From NCBI GenBank assembly GCA_026008535.1, contig BRKX01000006.1, positions 34,522,664-34,586,663 on the forward strand: a DNA stretch of 64,000 nucleotides, in the 5' to 3' direction. Under the pieces are notes generated by a model. The model did not search any database. It was given only the letters and a program-made list of their open reading frames with translations, and was not told where the DNA came from. A program made the position numbers and the translations under genes. The stretch comes from Perilla frutescens (Eukaryota; Streptophyta; Magnoliopsida; Lamiales; Lamiaceae). How positions within the stretch are numbered: the first letter of the stretch is position 1; every line of letters starts with the position of its first letter. Shown here one piece after another: positions 33,611-46,000 of the stretch.

Positions 33611-34272
33611 TTTAAACGGTTGAGAGACAAATTGAATGCAAAAGCAATTTTAATCAATAATGTCTAAAATAACAATATGACATGGTTCCCCTATTTATAG
33701 GACTATGGAGGAACGAAAATAATAAGATAAAAAGGCCTAAAAATTGATCGAAAAGAGATCTCTAACTATACTAGGAAGATACCTAAACTAGAATTCTATT
33801 CAAGGTAGGAAATTGCCTTAAATACAATTCTAGTCAAACCCTATCAACTAATGGACGAAAATTGACTAATAATTAATAAAAATCTGATCTAAACTATAGT
33901 CTAAATTAAATAAAAATAACACTATAGTCTAAATAAAAACTAACAAGACTGGAACTACTCGGTATGGGCATACCGACCGAAACTAGTCGGTTTGGGCATA
34001 CCGACGGGTTCACGCACTTCAACTCTTCATGCACATGCACATGTGCACTTCTTCTCTTTATATCTTCCATGGTGTGATCTTGATCTTCATCTTCAATTGA
34101 TAATGCTAAAATCCATTTGGGGCTGCGTCCAATTTCTTCTTCTCCAACTTCAATCGTTCTTCGCATTAACATGTGAACATAACCTTGAAATTGTTTGGCT
34201 CTCATACGCGTAATTGGACCTTTGAATGGCATCTCCGGGTTTAGTTCTTCAAGGCCTTGCATGGCTTCATCA
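33611..34272 (-). repeat. 5' LTR of element B (662 bp remaining)
   Basis: Begins TGATGAAGCC at 34272 and matches 31253-30592 throughout. It stops at the primer-binding site without a CA end, lacking the 610 bp present in the other copy. The same C-terminal coding tail (starting MQGLEELNPEMPFKGPITRM) is open here at 34262-33906, and the palindrome pair and TATA box are present. Confidence 0.85.
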
Positions 34273-35599
34273 AAATGGCATGTTAAGCTTTAAAGTTCGA
34301 ATTTGTGTACCTGATAAGAAGGAAATTCTAGAGGAAATTTGGAAAGAGGTGCATTCAACGCCATATTCGGTTCATCCTGGTACTACTAAGATGTATAGAG
34401 ATCTAAAAAAGAACTATTGGTGGCTAGTTCTGAAGAGAGATGTCACTCAGCATGTTGAACAATGCTTAACATGTCAACAGATAAAAGCAGAACACCAAAG
34501 ACCAGTAGGAACTTTGCAGCCATTGCTAGTTCCAGAATGGAAATGGGAGAGAATCACGATGGGTTTTGTAATAAGATTACCAAAGACAATGAAAGGTCAT
34601 GATGCTATTTGCGTTATAATTGATCGATTAACCAAAGCAGCACATTTTTTTCCTATCTCATCAACCTATTCCATAGATCGCTTGGCTCAGATATATATTC
34701 AAGAAATAGTGAGACTTCATGGAGTACCTTTATCAATTGTTTCAGACAAAGATTCGAGATTCCTATCTACTTTTTGGAAAAGTTTGCAGAGGGCATTGGG
34801 AACACAATTATCTTTTAGCACTGCATATCATCCACAGACAGACGGACAATCAGTACGAACTGCACAGACCTTGGAAGATATGCTTAGAGCATATGTTCTA
34901 GATTTTCAGGGTCAGTGGAGCAAGTTTTTACCTTTGCTTGAATTTTCATATAACAACAACTATCAATCTACCATTGGAATAACGCCCTATGAAGCATTGT
35001 ATAGAAGGAACTGTAGATCGCTGGTTCATTGCGATGAGGTTCGAGAAAGAAAACTTTTGGGTCCAGATATGGTCCAAGAGATGGTTGAAACTGTGTCACA
35101 AATTAGAAAGAGAATGAAAGCTACCCAAAGTCGACAAAAGAGTTATGCGGACCGGAGAAGAAGAGTGCTGAAGTTTGAAATAGGGGATCAAGAGTTTCTA
35201 AAAGTTTCTCCAATGAAAGGAATCATGAGATTTGGAAAGAAAGGAAAGCTCAGTCTAAGGTACATTGGGCCATTTCCTATTACTGAAAGAATTGGAGAGA
35301 TTGCGTATAAACTTCAGCTACCCACGCACATGTCACAGATACATAACGTATTTCATGTGTCAATGTTGAAGAAATATGTGGCAAATCCATCTCATATTCT
35401 AAAAGATGCACCAGTAGAGCTAAAAGAAGATTTGAGTTACAAAGAGATACCAGTTAAAATTCTTCTTCGAGAGATAAAGCAACTTAGGAATAAAAGCATC
35501 CCATTAGTTAAGGTGTTATGGAGGAATCAATTAGTGGAAGAGGCTACATGGGAAAGAGAAGAGGAAATCAGAGCTAAATACCCAGAACTATTCAGGTAA
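34270..35599 (+). pseudogene. Element A integrase with chromodomain-like end
   Basis: From about 34278 the A frame resumes after element B and stays open to 35599. It carries the zinc-binding region (HSTPYSVHPGTTKMYRDL, then HVEQCLTCQQIKAEHQRP), the core (first Asp replaced: MGFVIRLPK where the family has MDF; second in SDKDSRFLS; Glu position in DGQSVRTAQTLED reads V), RYIGPFPITERI and the chromodomain-like tail (SIPLVKVLWRNQLVEEATWE). Two of three catalytic acidic residues therefore look changed, so the protein is probably inactive despite the open frame. The upstream ATG at 34226 lies in B's LTR and is not the real start. Confidence 0.88.
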
Positions 35600-35626
35600 G
35601 TAAAATTCCAAGGATGAAATTATTAT

Positions 35627-35639
35627 AAGAGGGGAAGGA
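35627..35639 (+). other. Polypurine tract of element A
   Basis: AAGAGGGGAAGGA directly before the 3' LTR start TGTAATACTCC at 35640. Confidence 0.9.
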
Positions 35640-37887
35640 TGTAATACTCCAGCTTCTCACTAATTAATGATTATCTTGATCTAATTATTATATTTTTATC
35701 TGCTTGTCAATTGCATTTATTTGAGTATAAATTTTAACATGACTATGTCTATAATTGTTTAGTAGATATATGCTAATAGTTTCTAATTATATAATAAATT
35801 GAATAAAATATATATAGCTATGTATGCGTGTGTGTATTCTAGTAAGTCTTAGAAATGAAAGATATGTATATATATATATATGTATATTATATATATATAT
35901 ATATCCAACTTAAAAAAAAGATGAGATAAATGAGAAAGCAAAACAAGTTGTATGGATTTCCACCACATAGCCCATAGCCAAGATACTTGGCAAATAATGG
36001 GCTTCCTTATAAAAAGGAATGGTTGGGTAGTGATTACTATATATTATAAATTTTGAAATAATAATCGAAGGGAAACAAAAGAATAAAGAAAAGATGTTCA
36101 GGTTAGTGGCTAATCTTGTTGTTAATATCAACACTAATTATATAGTAGTAGAATATAATCAAGATTAATGTTTATAATGTAAGTTTTGGACTGCACTTTA
36201 TTAGCGTAAAATCTTTGAACTATTTGGTACCCATTACTATTTTGTAGGAATTCAAAGTATTTTAAGCAAATAATATAGGTTAGTCTATTATGGGAAAATA
36301 AATGGTAAACATGAGTTATAATAATTGTTTATTTTATGGTACAGTAGAAGCATGTTTAAAAGAAAACAGAGAATTTCGATGTGACATAAAATTTAAATAT
36401 GATTATTATTCCATATTGTACTAGTTAAATTTATGATAATATCATAACTTGATTTTGGTTAGTTATACTAGATTGTATCTAAATGAAAGAAATTACAATT
36501 GATTATTATATTAAAATAAATATTACTAATGGTGATCAAAATAAAATCAGAGGTCTGATGAATGATAGATCTCATTAACTCATTGTAATTCAATTCTAAC
36601 ATTTTTGTTACATAATTATAATATTTCAATTTTACTAAGATATTTAAAGGATAATGGCATATCAATAGTAATTATTGTTTTGTTTGATTATTTGTATATT
36701 AAACTCAATAATATATTTTGAATAGACTTTCTCGAGTAAGTGCGTTATCTAGAATTCCAGTTAGCTTAAAATTTAGTCTAAATTAAGGTAAGTAGAAATT
36801 CATTTGCAACTACAATGCATGAATATAGTTTTATTTGACTATGTGTTTATTTTTATTATTTATAATTGTGTTATATTGTACGATTGTGTGATGCAATATA
36901 CTTGTGGTATTATATTTCTTTGCATTAAATATCTTGTACATGAGCACCAGCATATGCATGCACGATAAGTAGATGTTATCAAGATTGCATGCACAAAATG
37001 GTTTTCAGAAAGAGAAAAATATTTTGTTTGGGATTGGTCACCACCAGCTCGTGTTGTACTGTGTTGATATTTGTGCGTCGAGTGGGATGACTTTCATGTG
37101 GGATCAAAAGGAACAGGCAAGGGGCATGTCCCTTGGGGTCCAGGGAGGATGGTCCACTTCGATTGCACCCTTGAGGTGATGAGTGGCTGATGTGGGATGA
37201 CTTTCATCTGGGATCAAAGGGAACAGACAGGGGACATGTCCCTTAGGGTCCAGGAAGGATGAGGCACATGAGTGCAATAATCACATTCTGGCTAAGTGAT
37301 ATTGATTATATTATGAGCTCATGACTCATGTTAGTGTCTGGTGAAGGGAACCAAGTTCCTAAACACTGAAAATTCTTTTGAGATAAAAATATTTTGTATC
37401 ACGAGCATTAGTCATGGTGTGGTATCATCTTTATGTATTGTATATAAGATCATGTGCATGATTTCTGCTTACTGAGCTTTAGTTCATATAGTTCATGCAT
37501 TGTAGGTGATTCTGATGAAGCATGAAAGTGCTTGGTGCGGGACGTGGAGTTTCCAAGAGTTCATGTGGGTCTATGTATATGGATGACGACCTGATGGGCT
37601 TTTGTTTATGAGCTTTTTCCACCATCCTTTGACTCTGTTTTTGTTCAAGCGTGAAACTTCTTTGAAGTTCATTGTTTTGATTGTATATAAACTTTTATAT
37701 TTCCTGTTGTACTCTTTTTAATTCGGAGTACTCTTTTTTACCTTAATATATTTATGTAAATTATGTATGGAAGTAATCTTATCCTTTCTCGAGTCTTCCA
37801 ATACTTTTCTTTTGATTTAAAAAAATATATACAAGGCACGCTCATATTGTTAGTCTTTTCTTCTATATCCGTTAGTGGGGTGCCACA
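35640..37887 (+). repeat. 3' LTR of element A (2,248 bp)
   Basis: Begins TGTAATACTCC and ends GGTGCCACA at 37887. It aligns with the 5' LTR except for scattered substitutions, small TA-run changes near 35870-35905 and the ~370-bp gap at about 36138. It keeps the 110-bp duplication (37084 and 37194) and the TATA box (37684-37692). Confidence 0.92.
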
Positions 37888-38788
37888 TCGGCTGAGTTTA
37901 CACCAGCTGAAACCCACTACACGGATGGTGTTGAAGAAAGCTTTAACAACTCTCTTGCTGATCTGCTCAGCAGCTTTCAGCTTATCGAGAAATACGACTC
38001 CAATCTCTTTAATCAACTGATGAGATATCTCAGATGGTCACTCTGGACATATCATGTTGATGAAGCGGTTATGCTTGACAGGAAGGGACAATTTTTCTGG
38101 AGTCAAGAAGGACTTTGGAGCAGGAACTGGACGAATCATCCATCAACGACCACTCCCACTCTTTCAGAGATCATGGATTTGATGATCAATAGAATCCGAA
38201 ATGGAGTACCTACTGCAGCTCCACTGCCATTTGCAGAGCCATCCAACTCATCCTCCACACCTATGATGTTCAACCACCCACCTCCAACTGAAGACCTACT
38301 CCCAAGGTTGGCCATGACGATAACTGAACACCAAATTCAGCCTCCACTGCCAAATCTCCGGCAGTTCATGCCAACTGAAGAAGCCTCAAACTGGCTACCG
38401 TCACCACCAAGAGAACATCTATTCCCTTCCCTATTTGAAGGTAACCTAGCTACAACCTTTAGCTTGTTACCCAATGTTCTCATTCCATCATTCGATCTAC
38501 ACATGCACATCCTTTTGGATGATGCCAAAAAGGGGGAAGAGATTGAAGAAATTGAGGAGAAAGAGGAGAAAAATGATGGAAGAGAGTTTTTGAGTCTCTG
38601 GGATGAGATTCAAAGGGAACCCTCGTAGTTTCAAGAGAAAGTACAGTCTCAGGGGGAAGAAGTGAGGACTGTAGGAACTGTTCAAGAAGAGAGGCATCGG
38701 CCTCAGGAGGAAGATTGGGGAGCTGTACAGAGACATTTATCTCAGGAAGAAGTTTGGGAAGAAGTCTGGAGAAATGCTAGTGCCAGAT
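37888..38788 (+). pseudogene. Copia F envelope-position ORF, 3' part
   Basis: Beyond element A the frame interrupted at 23978 resumes (EFTPAETHYTDGVEESF near 37894), is open to 38625, stops at 38626 (TAG), and then continues to 38788. It contains MRYLRWSLWTYHVDEAVM, a Pro/Thr-rich middle, then a Glu/Lys-rich stretch (near 38540-38580) and a Gln/Glu-rich tail. With the 5' part it would be about 570 codons. I recognise no catalytic or membrane motif. Bases 38789-39053 are AT-rich 3' non-coding sequence. Confidence 0.6.
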
Positions 38789-39053
38789 AAAGAGGAGAGC
38801 CTAGCAATTGGCGGAATAGGTGAAGAAGTAGATGAGTTACCAGCTAAAGAAGTGCAGCAGCTGAAGAGCTAGAAACTCAAGAAAAAGAAAAGAAAAACAA
38901 ACCGTTGTTGATTGAAAGATATCTAATCAGTTTACATAAGCAGTTTCTTAGCTACAAGTTTTCTTGCTTGATTGTGTCTTTGTTACACAGCTCAAAAATT
39001 TCTCAATCAGTTCTTCCATCATTGCTCAATTTTACCATGTTTTGGACATCATC

Positions 39054-39066
39054 AAAAAGGAGGAAA
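39054..39066 (+). other. Polypurine tract of copia F
   Basis: AAAAAGGAGGAAA one base before the LTR start TGTTAGGAAAAAC; the classic plant copia 3' end. Confidence 0.88.
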
Positions 39067-39067
39067 T

Positions 39068-40832
39068 TGTTAGGAAAAACTATTAAGGTTTTTCTTACAA
39101 AAGGTTTTGATGAGATGTTAAAAGATGTCAAAATATGAAAAGAGCCTTGAAAGAACTGAAAAAAATCAAGCAGAAAACTAAAGATGATCATACAGAGTCA
39201 AAGCTATCAAGCCAACAGATATGATAAACTCATGTGAAAGAGGAGAGAAGATTAGAGAAAAAGAAGACTGTAGCTTGCTAGAATAATCAGGAAGGCAAAC
39301 TGGAAGTTGCAAATACTAGAGAAAGAGGGTATCAGCTGCCACCAGTCTACAGTGATGAACTGATGACCAATACCAGTTCAAGGCCACCACTAGCTGAAGA
39401 AATGTACCAAGTCTAAAGATCCATGCTGAAGGAAATACTAGCTTAGGACATTCCAGTTGAAGGACCATACCAACTGAAGAGAAAACCAAGGTACAAGCTG
39501 ATGAAAAATACTAGCTCAAGAATTCCAGCTGAAGAATGAAGTTCCAACTAATGAAGCACCAGTTTGAAGAACAACAGCTGAAGACGCATCAGTTCTGAAG
39601 TCCAACTAATGAAGCGCCAGCAACCGAACTGAAGAATAGTTAATGAAAAGGGACACAAGTCCAAAATGCCAGCTAAAGAACACTGGTTAAAACTACCAGC
39701 TGATGCAGAAGCAAACTAGAGCTCAGATGGCATCAAGCCCAAGCCCAGAATCGGCAGCTGAAGATGATCTCAACTGAAGCTTTCCAAACTGCAAAGGGAC
39801 ACGCAGAACTGACAGACTAAGGAACTGAAGATTCCAGCTACCATACGGTGCTCAGAACTGAAGATCATGAAGGGTGCCGCAACTGAAATTCAGATATGCC
39901 AAAGACGATCTTGAAGTTAATGCAATCGAGATCTTGAAGCAAAAGCTCGTTAAAAGAGCAATGGCAATCCACCGGCCCCATTAAATGTAAAGCCTTGCAA
40001 CTGGCTTTTTTATTTATGATCCAACAGTGATCACCACCGGTCACCAACTCACCTGTCTTTAAAAGATGAGCTACCCCAGTGAAGACCGCGGGACTTTTGA
40101 GAATTTGAAGAGCACTTTAGTTAAGTCTTTCCGCGAAGACGTTCGCCAAAGCCCTAAAGCCTCACGCTCAAAGAACTACAAAAAATCAAAAGTTCCAACT
40201 GATGAGAATAAGCCTTAACGCTCTTCGAGCTAGTTGTTGAAGATTTCCAGCCAGAGCTGTTCTTTCAATCACCGTACTTAAGTGATCAACTATTCCAGCA
40301 CAGACGCAGACGTGCAAAGAAGCAACCTAGTTGGTACCAGTTTCAAGACTGTACTCTTAAAGATCGAGCGAGATCTAAAATCATGAAAAGACGGGCAATA
40401 GCACCTTATCTCTCCAGTGAGCAGTTGGGGGATCACAAGTGTGAGCTATCGACCTACTGGCTGAGGAAGTTGAGAGTGCAGCTTCCGGGATAACAATTCT
40501 CTTCACTGTGTAACTGTAATAAAGGAACTTTACACTTGCATAGTGAATTCCCTTCTGCGGAAGGAAGAGAGGACATAGAAGTTGAGCTTCGAACCTCTAT
40601 AAACTGTTTGTGTGCTCTACTTTACTTTTCAGTTCAATTGCATATTTTTAACTGCACACCATAAGCACACACAGCACTCCGAGCTTGTAGATTTTCTCAA
40701 CTGATCTCCACATAGCACGGATGATATTTGCAAGTCAAAATAGGCCTTTAATATTCCGCATCTAGTTCAATTTTATAATCAGTTTATTCACCCCTCTCTC
40801 TAAACTGATTCTGACTCACCCCGGGACCAACA
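39068..40832 (+). repeat. 3' LTR of copia F (1,765 bp)
   Basis: Begins TGTTAGGAAAAACTATTAAG and ends CCGGGACCAACA, typical copia (SIRE-like) termini. The first half is rich in degenerate CAGCTGAAG words. Its inverted relative is G. No gene is inside; an open frame that runs into its start (38905-39138) is an artefact. Confidence 0.88.
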
Positions 40833-41227
40833 GTGCAGTTAAAAACATGCAACGGAACTGAAAATTAAAGTAGAGCACTCAAGCAGTATATAGAAGTTCA
40901 AAGCTCAACTTCTACGTCCTCTCTTCCTTCCGCAGAAGGGCAATTCACTATGCAAGTGTAAAGTTCCTTTATTGCAATTACACAGTGAAGACAACTACTG
41001 AACCTGGCGAATGGCAACTTTATGAGTCACAGTATCCTTTTCAGCTGGTGCTGTCCTGGAAGCTGCGATCCAACGAACTCAGCCTCCTCAGCCGGTAGGT
41101 CGACAGCTCACACTTGCGATCTCCAACTTCTCGTTAGAGAGATAAGGTGCTATTGCCCGTCTTTACATGATTTTAGATCTCGCTCGATCTTCAAGAGTAC
41201 AGTTTTGAAACTGGTATCAACTGGTGT
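40833..41227 (-). repeat. Copia LTR G, 3'-end segment (inverted relative of the F LTR)
   Basis: Reverse complement of F LTR bases about 40660-40270, with scattered differences. It lacks the last ~170 bp of the LTR, stopping at the F LTR end. It is interrupted at 41227 by a solo LTR with TSD GGTGT and continues at 55447. Confidence 0.85.
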
Positions 41228-41767
41228 TGTAACGCCCCAAACTACTCCGTTTGGCCACGTCACTTAACATACAATTTACTTACATATTTTGTGTGCTTAT
41301 ATTCAATATGAGCGGAAGCTAAGGTCAAAAACATGATAATAACATGATGAGGTAAGGCATAATAATTTTCAATATAAATTTTTCGCAACTAGGCATGCAA
41401 TCTATCATATCTATTTTGTCACGCAACATGGATTGAAGTAAAAGCATCTAACCTATCGGGCTCATAGGTCTTACTCAACCCGCCCATCTAACATCGTAAA
41501 TTAACAAACATAATATAGGGTTCAACCACATATTTCATACATAATAGGCTCCAAGGTCGAACGACCCGCCTTTAAATTATTTTGCATAATATCATGTTAT
41601 ATACATCATAACCTACAAAAGATCGGGCTATTCTCATCCCTAATAATCATTGATCATAAGGTAAAAAGAGTGATCAATGTAATAATGATAATAATGAGTA
41701 TTTTCAAAAGAAGAGCTTGCAAAAGATAAACACAAGCTTGTGGGGTTCTCTTGTGTTCACAACGCTC

Positions 41768-43142
41768 TGATAGGATGTATTCTACTTGTTCCTATCACTA
41801 GTTTTTGGGGCCTTTTCTCCTTATTATCTACCCTCTATTTGTGTATTTTGGATAAATGATGTGTTGTTGAGATGTGTAGGGATGTGGTACAAGAGTGGAG
41901 AAAATGGGCATGTTTTCTGTGTAAAAGATTCAGAAGAGGAAAAGCAAGAAGTTCGAAGCAGATCAAGCTGCAAGGGCATGCAGCTGGATGATCAAAGCAA
42001 GTTCCTGGAGGCCCGGTCCACTACGTGTTTTGGGCTTGCTGGACCCAAGTCTCGGCCCACACGCGAACCTGGACGCGGAAATACCATCTCCACCGCCTCT
42101 AAAAGTCTTTTGAATGGGATTTGCCTAGTTTAGGATATTATTTCCTATTTAGAACTCTATCTTTTATGAATTGTAAATATATATTAGGTATTTAGCTTAT
42201 TTTATGAGGACGCACGATATAGACGCACATGAGAGACGAGAAACGCAGCAGTGAACGGTTCTAATTCAGTTTTATTTTATTCTTCTCTTCGAATTCATCA
42301 TCGCACAATTCCACAATTTGTTGTTGCTCGAATTCAGCATGCAACGTAGCTAATTTACTCGTATTCTGGTGACGACGACGAAGCTCCACTTATATAAACT
42401 GTGAGATCTAATTGTTCGTTCATAATTAATTGATGCATGTATTTGTTATTCTTGGATTTCGGGTTGTTAATTATTCTAAGTCTATCGAATAGTTGCAAAT
42501 ATTTGGTAGGTTGTGAGTAATTACTAGCCAATTGAATCGGCCATACGTAATCGTGGTTTAGGTTTAATAAGTGGTAAAATGGTTGCTCAAAAACTAGGGG
42601 AATAATAGAGTTAATTTTACAGTCCTGCATCAGAGTCTGTAAGTTAAGAATCGGGTCTTTCTTGTGCTAATTGCTTTCAGTTCATTAAACTTAAAGAGCG
42701 TCTCTTACAGTTGTCAACTTATTAGAGAATAATTAATGAAGCGTCTTCTTAATTATCGAAACACTATGGAGAGATCAGGTCATGTCAGAAGCGTCTTCGA
42801 TGACTATAACTGATTTGCATGGTTTGATTAATTAAGTCTTGCATCTGTGATCAGTGTTATAAGTGAAGTGGAGTTTGTTAGATCCTGAATACCTTTTCGT
42901 CATTGATTTAAATCCGTTTTTTTTGCACAAGTATTTTCGCTAGTTGTCTATTTAATTCTTTAATTTATTTTGCTGTATAATTCACACAAAACACCTTTCT
43001 GGAAGTTTGGTCATGCAGACTGAAAGTCAAGAGTAATTCTCGCCGGTCCTTTGGGAGACGATCCTGCTCGCCACTGTACTCTGCAGTGTGGGCTTGCCGA
43101 CGAAAGTTGGAACATTTATTTTTGGTGACAAATGACGCACCA
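41768..43142 (+). repeat. 5' LTR of the Athila element (1,375 bp)
   Basis: Begins TGATAGGATG and ends GACGCACCA before the primer-binding site; matches 52257-53635 with scattered differences. Short frames inside, such as 41786-42133, are not genes. Confidence 0.93.
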
Positions 43143-43147
43143 AATTT

Positions 43148-43165
43148 TGGTGCCGTTGTCGGGGA
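43148..43165 (+). other. Primer-binding site of the Athila element
   Basis: TGGTGCCGTTGTCGGGGA, complementary to the 3' end of Asp tRNA (TGGCGCCGTTGCCGGGGA) with two C-to-T differences, five bases after the LTR end. Confidence 0.9.
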
Positions 43166-43241
43166 TCGGTTCTAAAATAAGTGATTACTCGAAATTTTCA
43201 GTTTGTTATTTACTTTGTTTTATTTTTAATTTTTCTGGTAC

Positions 43242-45038
43242 ATGACCCGTTCCTCTGCAGATAAAAATTTAGTGTTCGATCCAGAGCCAGAGAGAACATT
43301 ACACCGGTTGAGGAAGATTACCAAGGAGCCTACAAAGACTCTCGAAGCTGATCAACACCTCGACATGGCCAATAATGAAGATCCACCACCGAACCCGCAA
43401 GGCCTTGCCGCAGGAAGAGCCCTCATCCATGCCAACATGGCTGATCATGGACCTGATCATGAGCCTCTCATCCGGTAAATCGGTCGTCTTCGGAGTAACA
43501 GACCCATCTGCATTGTGCTACCCCCGATTGCCAACAATGCGGAGATCCAACCTACATTCATCCAAGTGTTACCGAAGTTTGGTGATTTGCCGGGAGAAAG
43601 TGCACACAAGCATTTGTCTGAATTTGATCTCGTGTGCTCAACTTTAAGACCTACTGGTTTTACTACTAATAACTTAAGGTTACTCACTTTTTCTCACACT
43701 TTATAGGGAAAGGCACGAGATTGGTTGTTCGATTTGACACCGGAGTCTATCACTACCTGGGCGAAATTGGAAGGACAATTCCTGAGAAAATTATTTCCTG
43801 AGACTCGAGCTGCAAACTTGAGAATGGCTATCAGCAGCATCAAACAAAAACTGAATGAAAGCTTAGCTGAATACTGGGAGAGATTTCAACAGTTTTGCCG
43901 CAAGTGCCGGGACCATGGATTCACTGATTATCAGCTTCTGACTAATTACTTTTACCGTGGCATGTCTTCTTTTGACAGGAAAATTGTTGATGCTGCCAGC
44001 GGGGGAACTCTTACCAACAAAGCCCTCGGCGAGGCCAAACAGCTCATCATTGATATAGCTTCTGGAGGACAGCAGTACAAAGAAGAGGATGAAGGAAGAC
44101 ACCGACCTGTAAGGGCAATCGACCGAGCTGAAGGGTCAGAAGTGAATGAAAAGATAGATGCTCTTATATCCCTAGTCCGAGGCCTGGCTGTGGCGCACAC
44201 AAGGCCAAACCGCTGCGGTGTTTGTTCCGAAAACGGACACTTCACTGATGAATGTCCAAATTTGCATGAGCCACCCACTGAACAAGCTTGTTATGGATCA
44301 GGCGATGCACAGCAAGATGCTCTCAGAGGAATTAACTATGATGCCCCTCGAGGAGATAATTTTAGGAGGAAACGAAATAATGATCCTTATTCTAATTCCT
44401 ACAACCCCGGTTGGAGAGATCATCCCAATTTCCGTTGGAGACAGCCTGGAGATCAACCCACAGCAGGAGATTTGCCATCGAGACCCCCAAGGGGTGAGTC
44501 GTATGCCCACGCAGATCGCTCCACACCATCGATGAGTGAGATCATGAAGAGTCTGGAGCAAAGCACCAACCTTGTGAGTAGCCCGGCGCAGAGCCAAAAG
44601 GCTTTTCAGCAAGAGACGCAAGCCGCCTTGGGCAGCATGGGCACACAGATCACCCAACTTGCCACCCAATTGAACAAGCTGCAAGGGCATACTGGGAAAC
44701 TTCTATCGCAAGCTGAGCATAACCCAAGAGGAAACGTGAGTGTTGTGACCCTTCAGAGTGGAAAAGAGTTAGTAGAGACTGAGAAACGGAAGCGCAACCA
44801 CGCGCCGTGTGGGCAAACTGCAGAAGCTGACGACAGACCCAATGCTAAGGGCACACAACCTGCCACCCAGATTGCTCCTAATAAGGTTCAAATTTTGTCT
44901 AAAACTTCTAACCCTATTAACGCAGCTCCTTTTCCTTCTAGGTTGGCACGGCACAAGAAAGAGGAATATGAGAAAGAGATATTCGAGCTTTTCAAGAAAG
45001 TCGAGATCAACCTACCTCTGATCGATGCTATCAAGTAA
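43242..45038 (+). pseudogene. Athila gag
   Basis: Starts MTRSSADKNLVFDPEPER at 43242. Stops at about 43476 and 43704 break the N-terminal third. The rest (43725-45038) is open: WLFDLTPESITTWAKLEGQF and FLRKLFPETRAANLRMAIS (capsid core), then an intact zinc knuckle CGVCSENGHFTDEC near 44214-44255, a Gln-rich segment (TQITQLATQLNKLQGHTGK), and KKEEYEKEIFELFKKVEINL, the usual connection to the protease in Athila. A stop at 45036 separates it from pol in the same frame. Confidence 0.9.
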
Positions 45039-46000
45039 GTCCCTCGATACGCGAAGTTCTTGAATGAACTCTATGCCAAGAAGATAAGGTATGGGAGAGA
45101 TGCAAAAATCAAGATAGGAGAAAATGTCTCAGCCATAATTCAGCGGAAGTTGCCTCAAAAGTGTCGAGACCCAAGTATGCTCACTATCCCTTGCATCATT
45201 GGGAGCAAAAAGGTAGAAAAAGTCATGTTAGACTTAGGAGCATCTATTAATGTTATGCCTTTCTCTGTTTACAAGGAGTTACAGCTAGGTCCTATGAAAG
45301 ATACTCGCGCCATCATTCAATTAGCTGATAGGTCCAATACATACCCTAGAGGTGTAGTAGAGGATGTCTTGGTTAAGGTGAATGAGTTGATTTTTTCTGT
45401 TGATTTCTACATTGTTGACATGGATGATGCATTGTCTGCACATAGATCTTTAATTCTGTTCGGCCGTCCATTTATGAAAACTGCACGTACAAAGATTGAT
45501 GTTGATAAGGGCATGATGAGTTTCGAATTTGATGCGGATGTTGTCACGTTTAATATATTCGACGCCATGAAGCATGTGGAAGATCCTGAGGCCCTTTTTA
45601 TGGTTGATATTATCGATTCCATTACTGATGATTTTGTTGAGTGCAATTTCAGGGATGACAGTTTAGAACATGTACTTTATGGAGGGATACCCGACCACAT
45701 TGTAGATTCAGAAGAGGAAAAAGAGATCCGAGAACTCATATTGCAGTTGTATGCCGCAGAAGAGTTTCCTGCCAGAAATGCGGTCGGCCGTTTGCCCTTG
45801 CCGATCAACACGGAGCCCATTCTTCCATCTCATGTGAAGGCCCCGACTCTAGAGTTGAAAGTTCTTCTCGAGCACCTAAAGTATGCATACCTGGGTGAAG
45901 CAGATACCCTACCTGTAATCGTGAGTAAAGACCTTACCGCAGCCCAGGAAACACAACTAGTGGCTGTTTTGAAGAAGCATAGAGGTGCTATCGGCTAGAC
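45039..46000 (+). pseudogene. Athila aspartic protease region
   Basis: Open from 45060 to 45998 in the gag frame. KFLNELYAKKIRYG leads into the protease: IIGSKKVEKVMLDLGASINV (active-site DLGAS), FYIVDMDD, LILFGRPFMKTARTKIDV. The C-terminal third (LPLPINTEPILPSHVKAPTL, LKYAYLGEADTLPVIVSKDL) is the connector to RT. A TAG at 45996 ends it, where the family has tryptophan (IGW to IG-stop). Confidence 0.9.

Larger units (their letters stand above)
29982..34272 (-). mobile_element. Element B: non-autonomous LTR retrotransposon (minus strand)
   Basis: Flanked by an exact TSD AAATG (29977-29981 and 34273-34277). Removing the insert and one TSD copy leaves A's pol frame open across the junction. On the minus strand: LTR starting TGATGAAG at 34272, primer-binding site (33610-33596), an A-rich leader, one long ORF (32761-30887), polypurine tract (31263-31254), LTR starting TGATGAAG at 31253, and the element end GGGTCAAATCA at 29982. 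No gag, RT, RNase H or integrase is present. By eye the 662-bp shared LTR part differs at about ten positions, so the insertion is relatively recent. Confidence 0.92.
23979..37887 (+). mobile_element. Element A: full-length Ty3/gypsy chromovirus, itself split by element B
   Basis: Two LTRs (23979-26604 and 35640-37887) flank a primer-binding site, gag, protease, RT/RNase H, integrase with a chromodomain-like end, and a polypurine tract. Without B the element is about 9.6 kb. The flanking 5-mers are CCAGC (23974-23978) and TCGGC (37888-37892), a TSD that matches at three of five bases and so looks old. Removing A and one flank copy keeps the surrounding copia ORF in frame, independent support for the boundaries. 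Frameshifts near 27085 and 28690 and several stops inactivate it. Confidence 0.92.

Noticed and set aside
34226..34269. Start codon at 34226 for the A integrase frame
   Set aside because: It lies in element B's LTR; the real protein is continuous with RT upstream of B.
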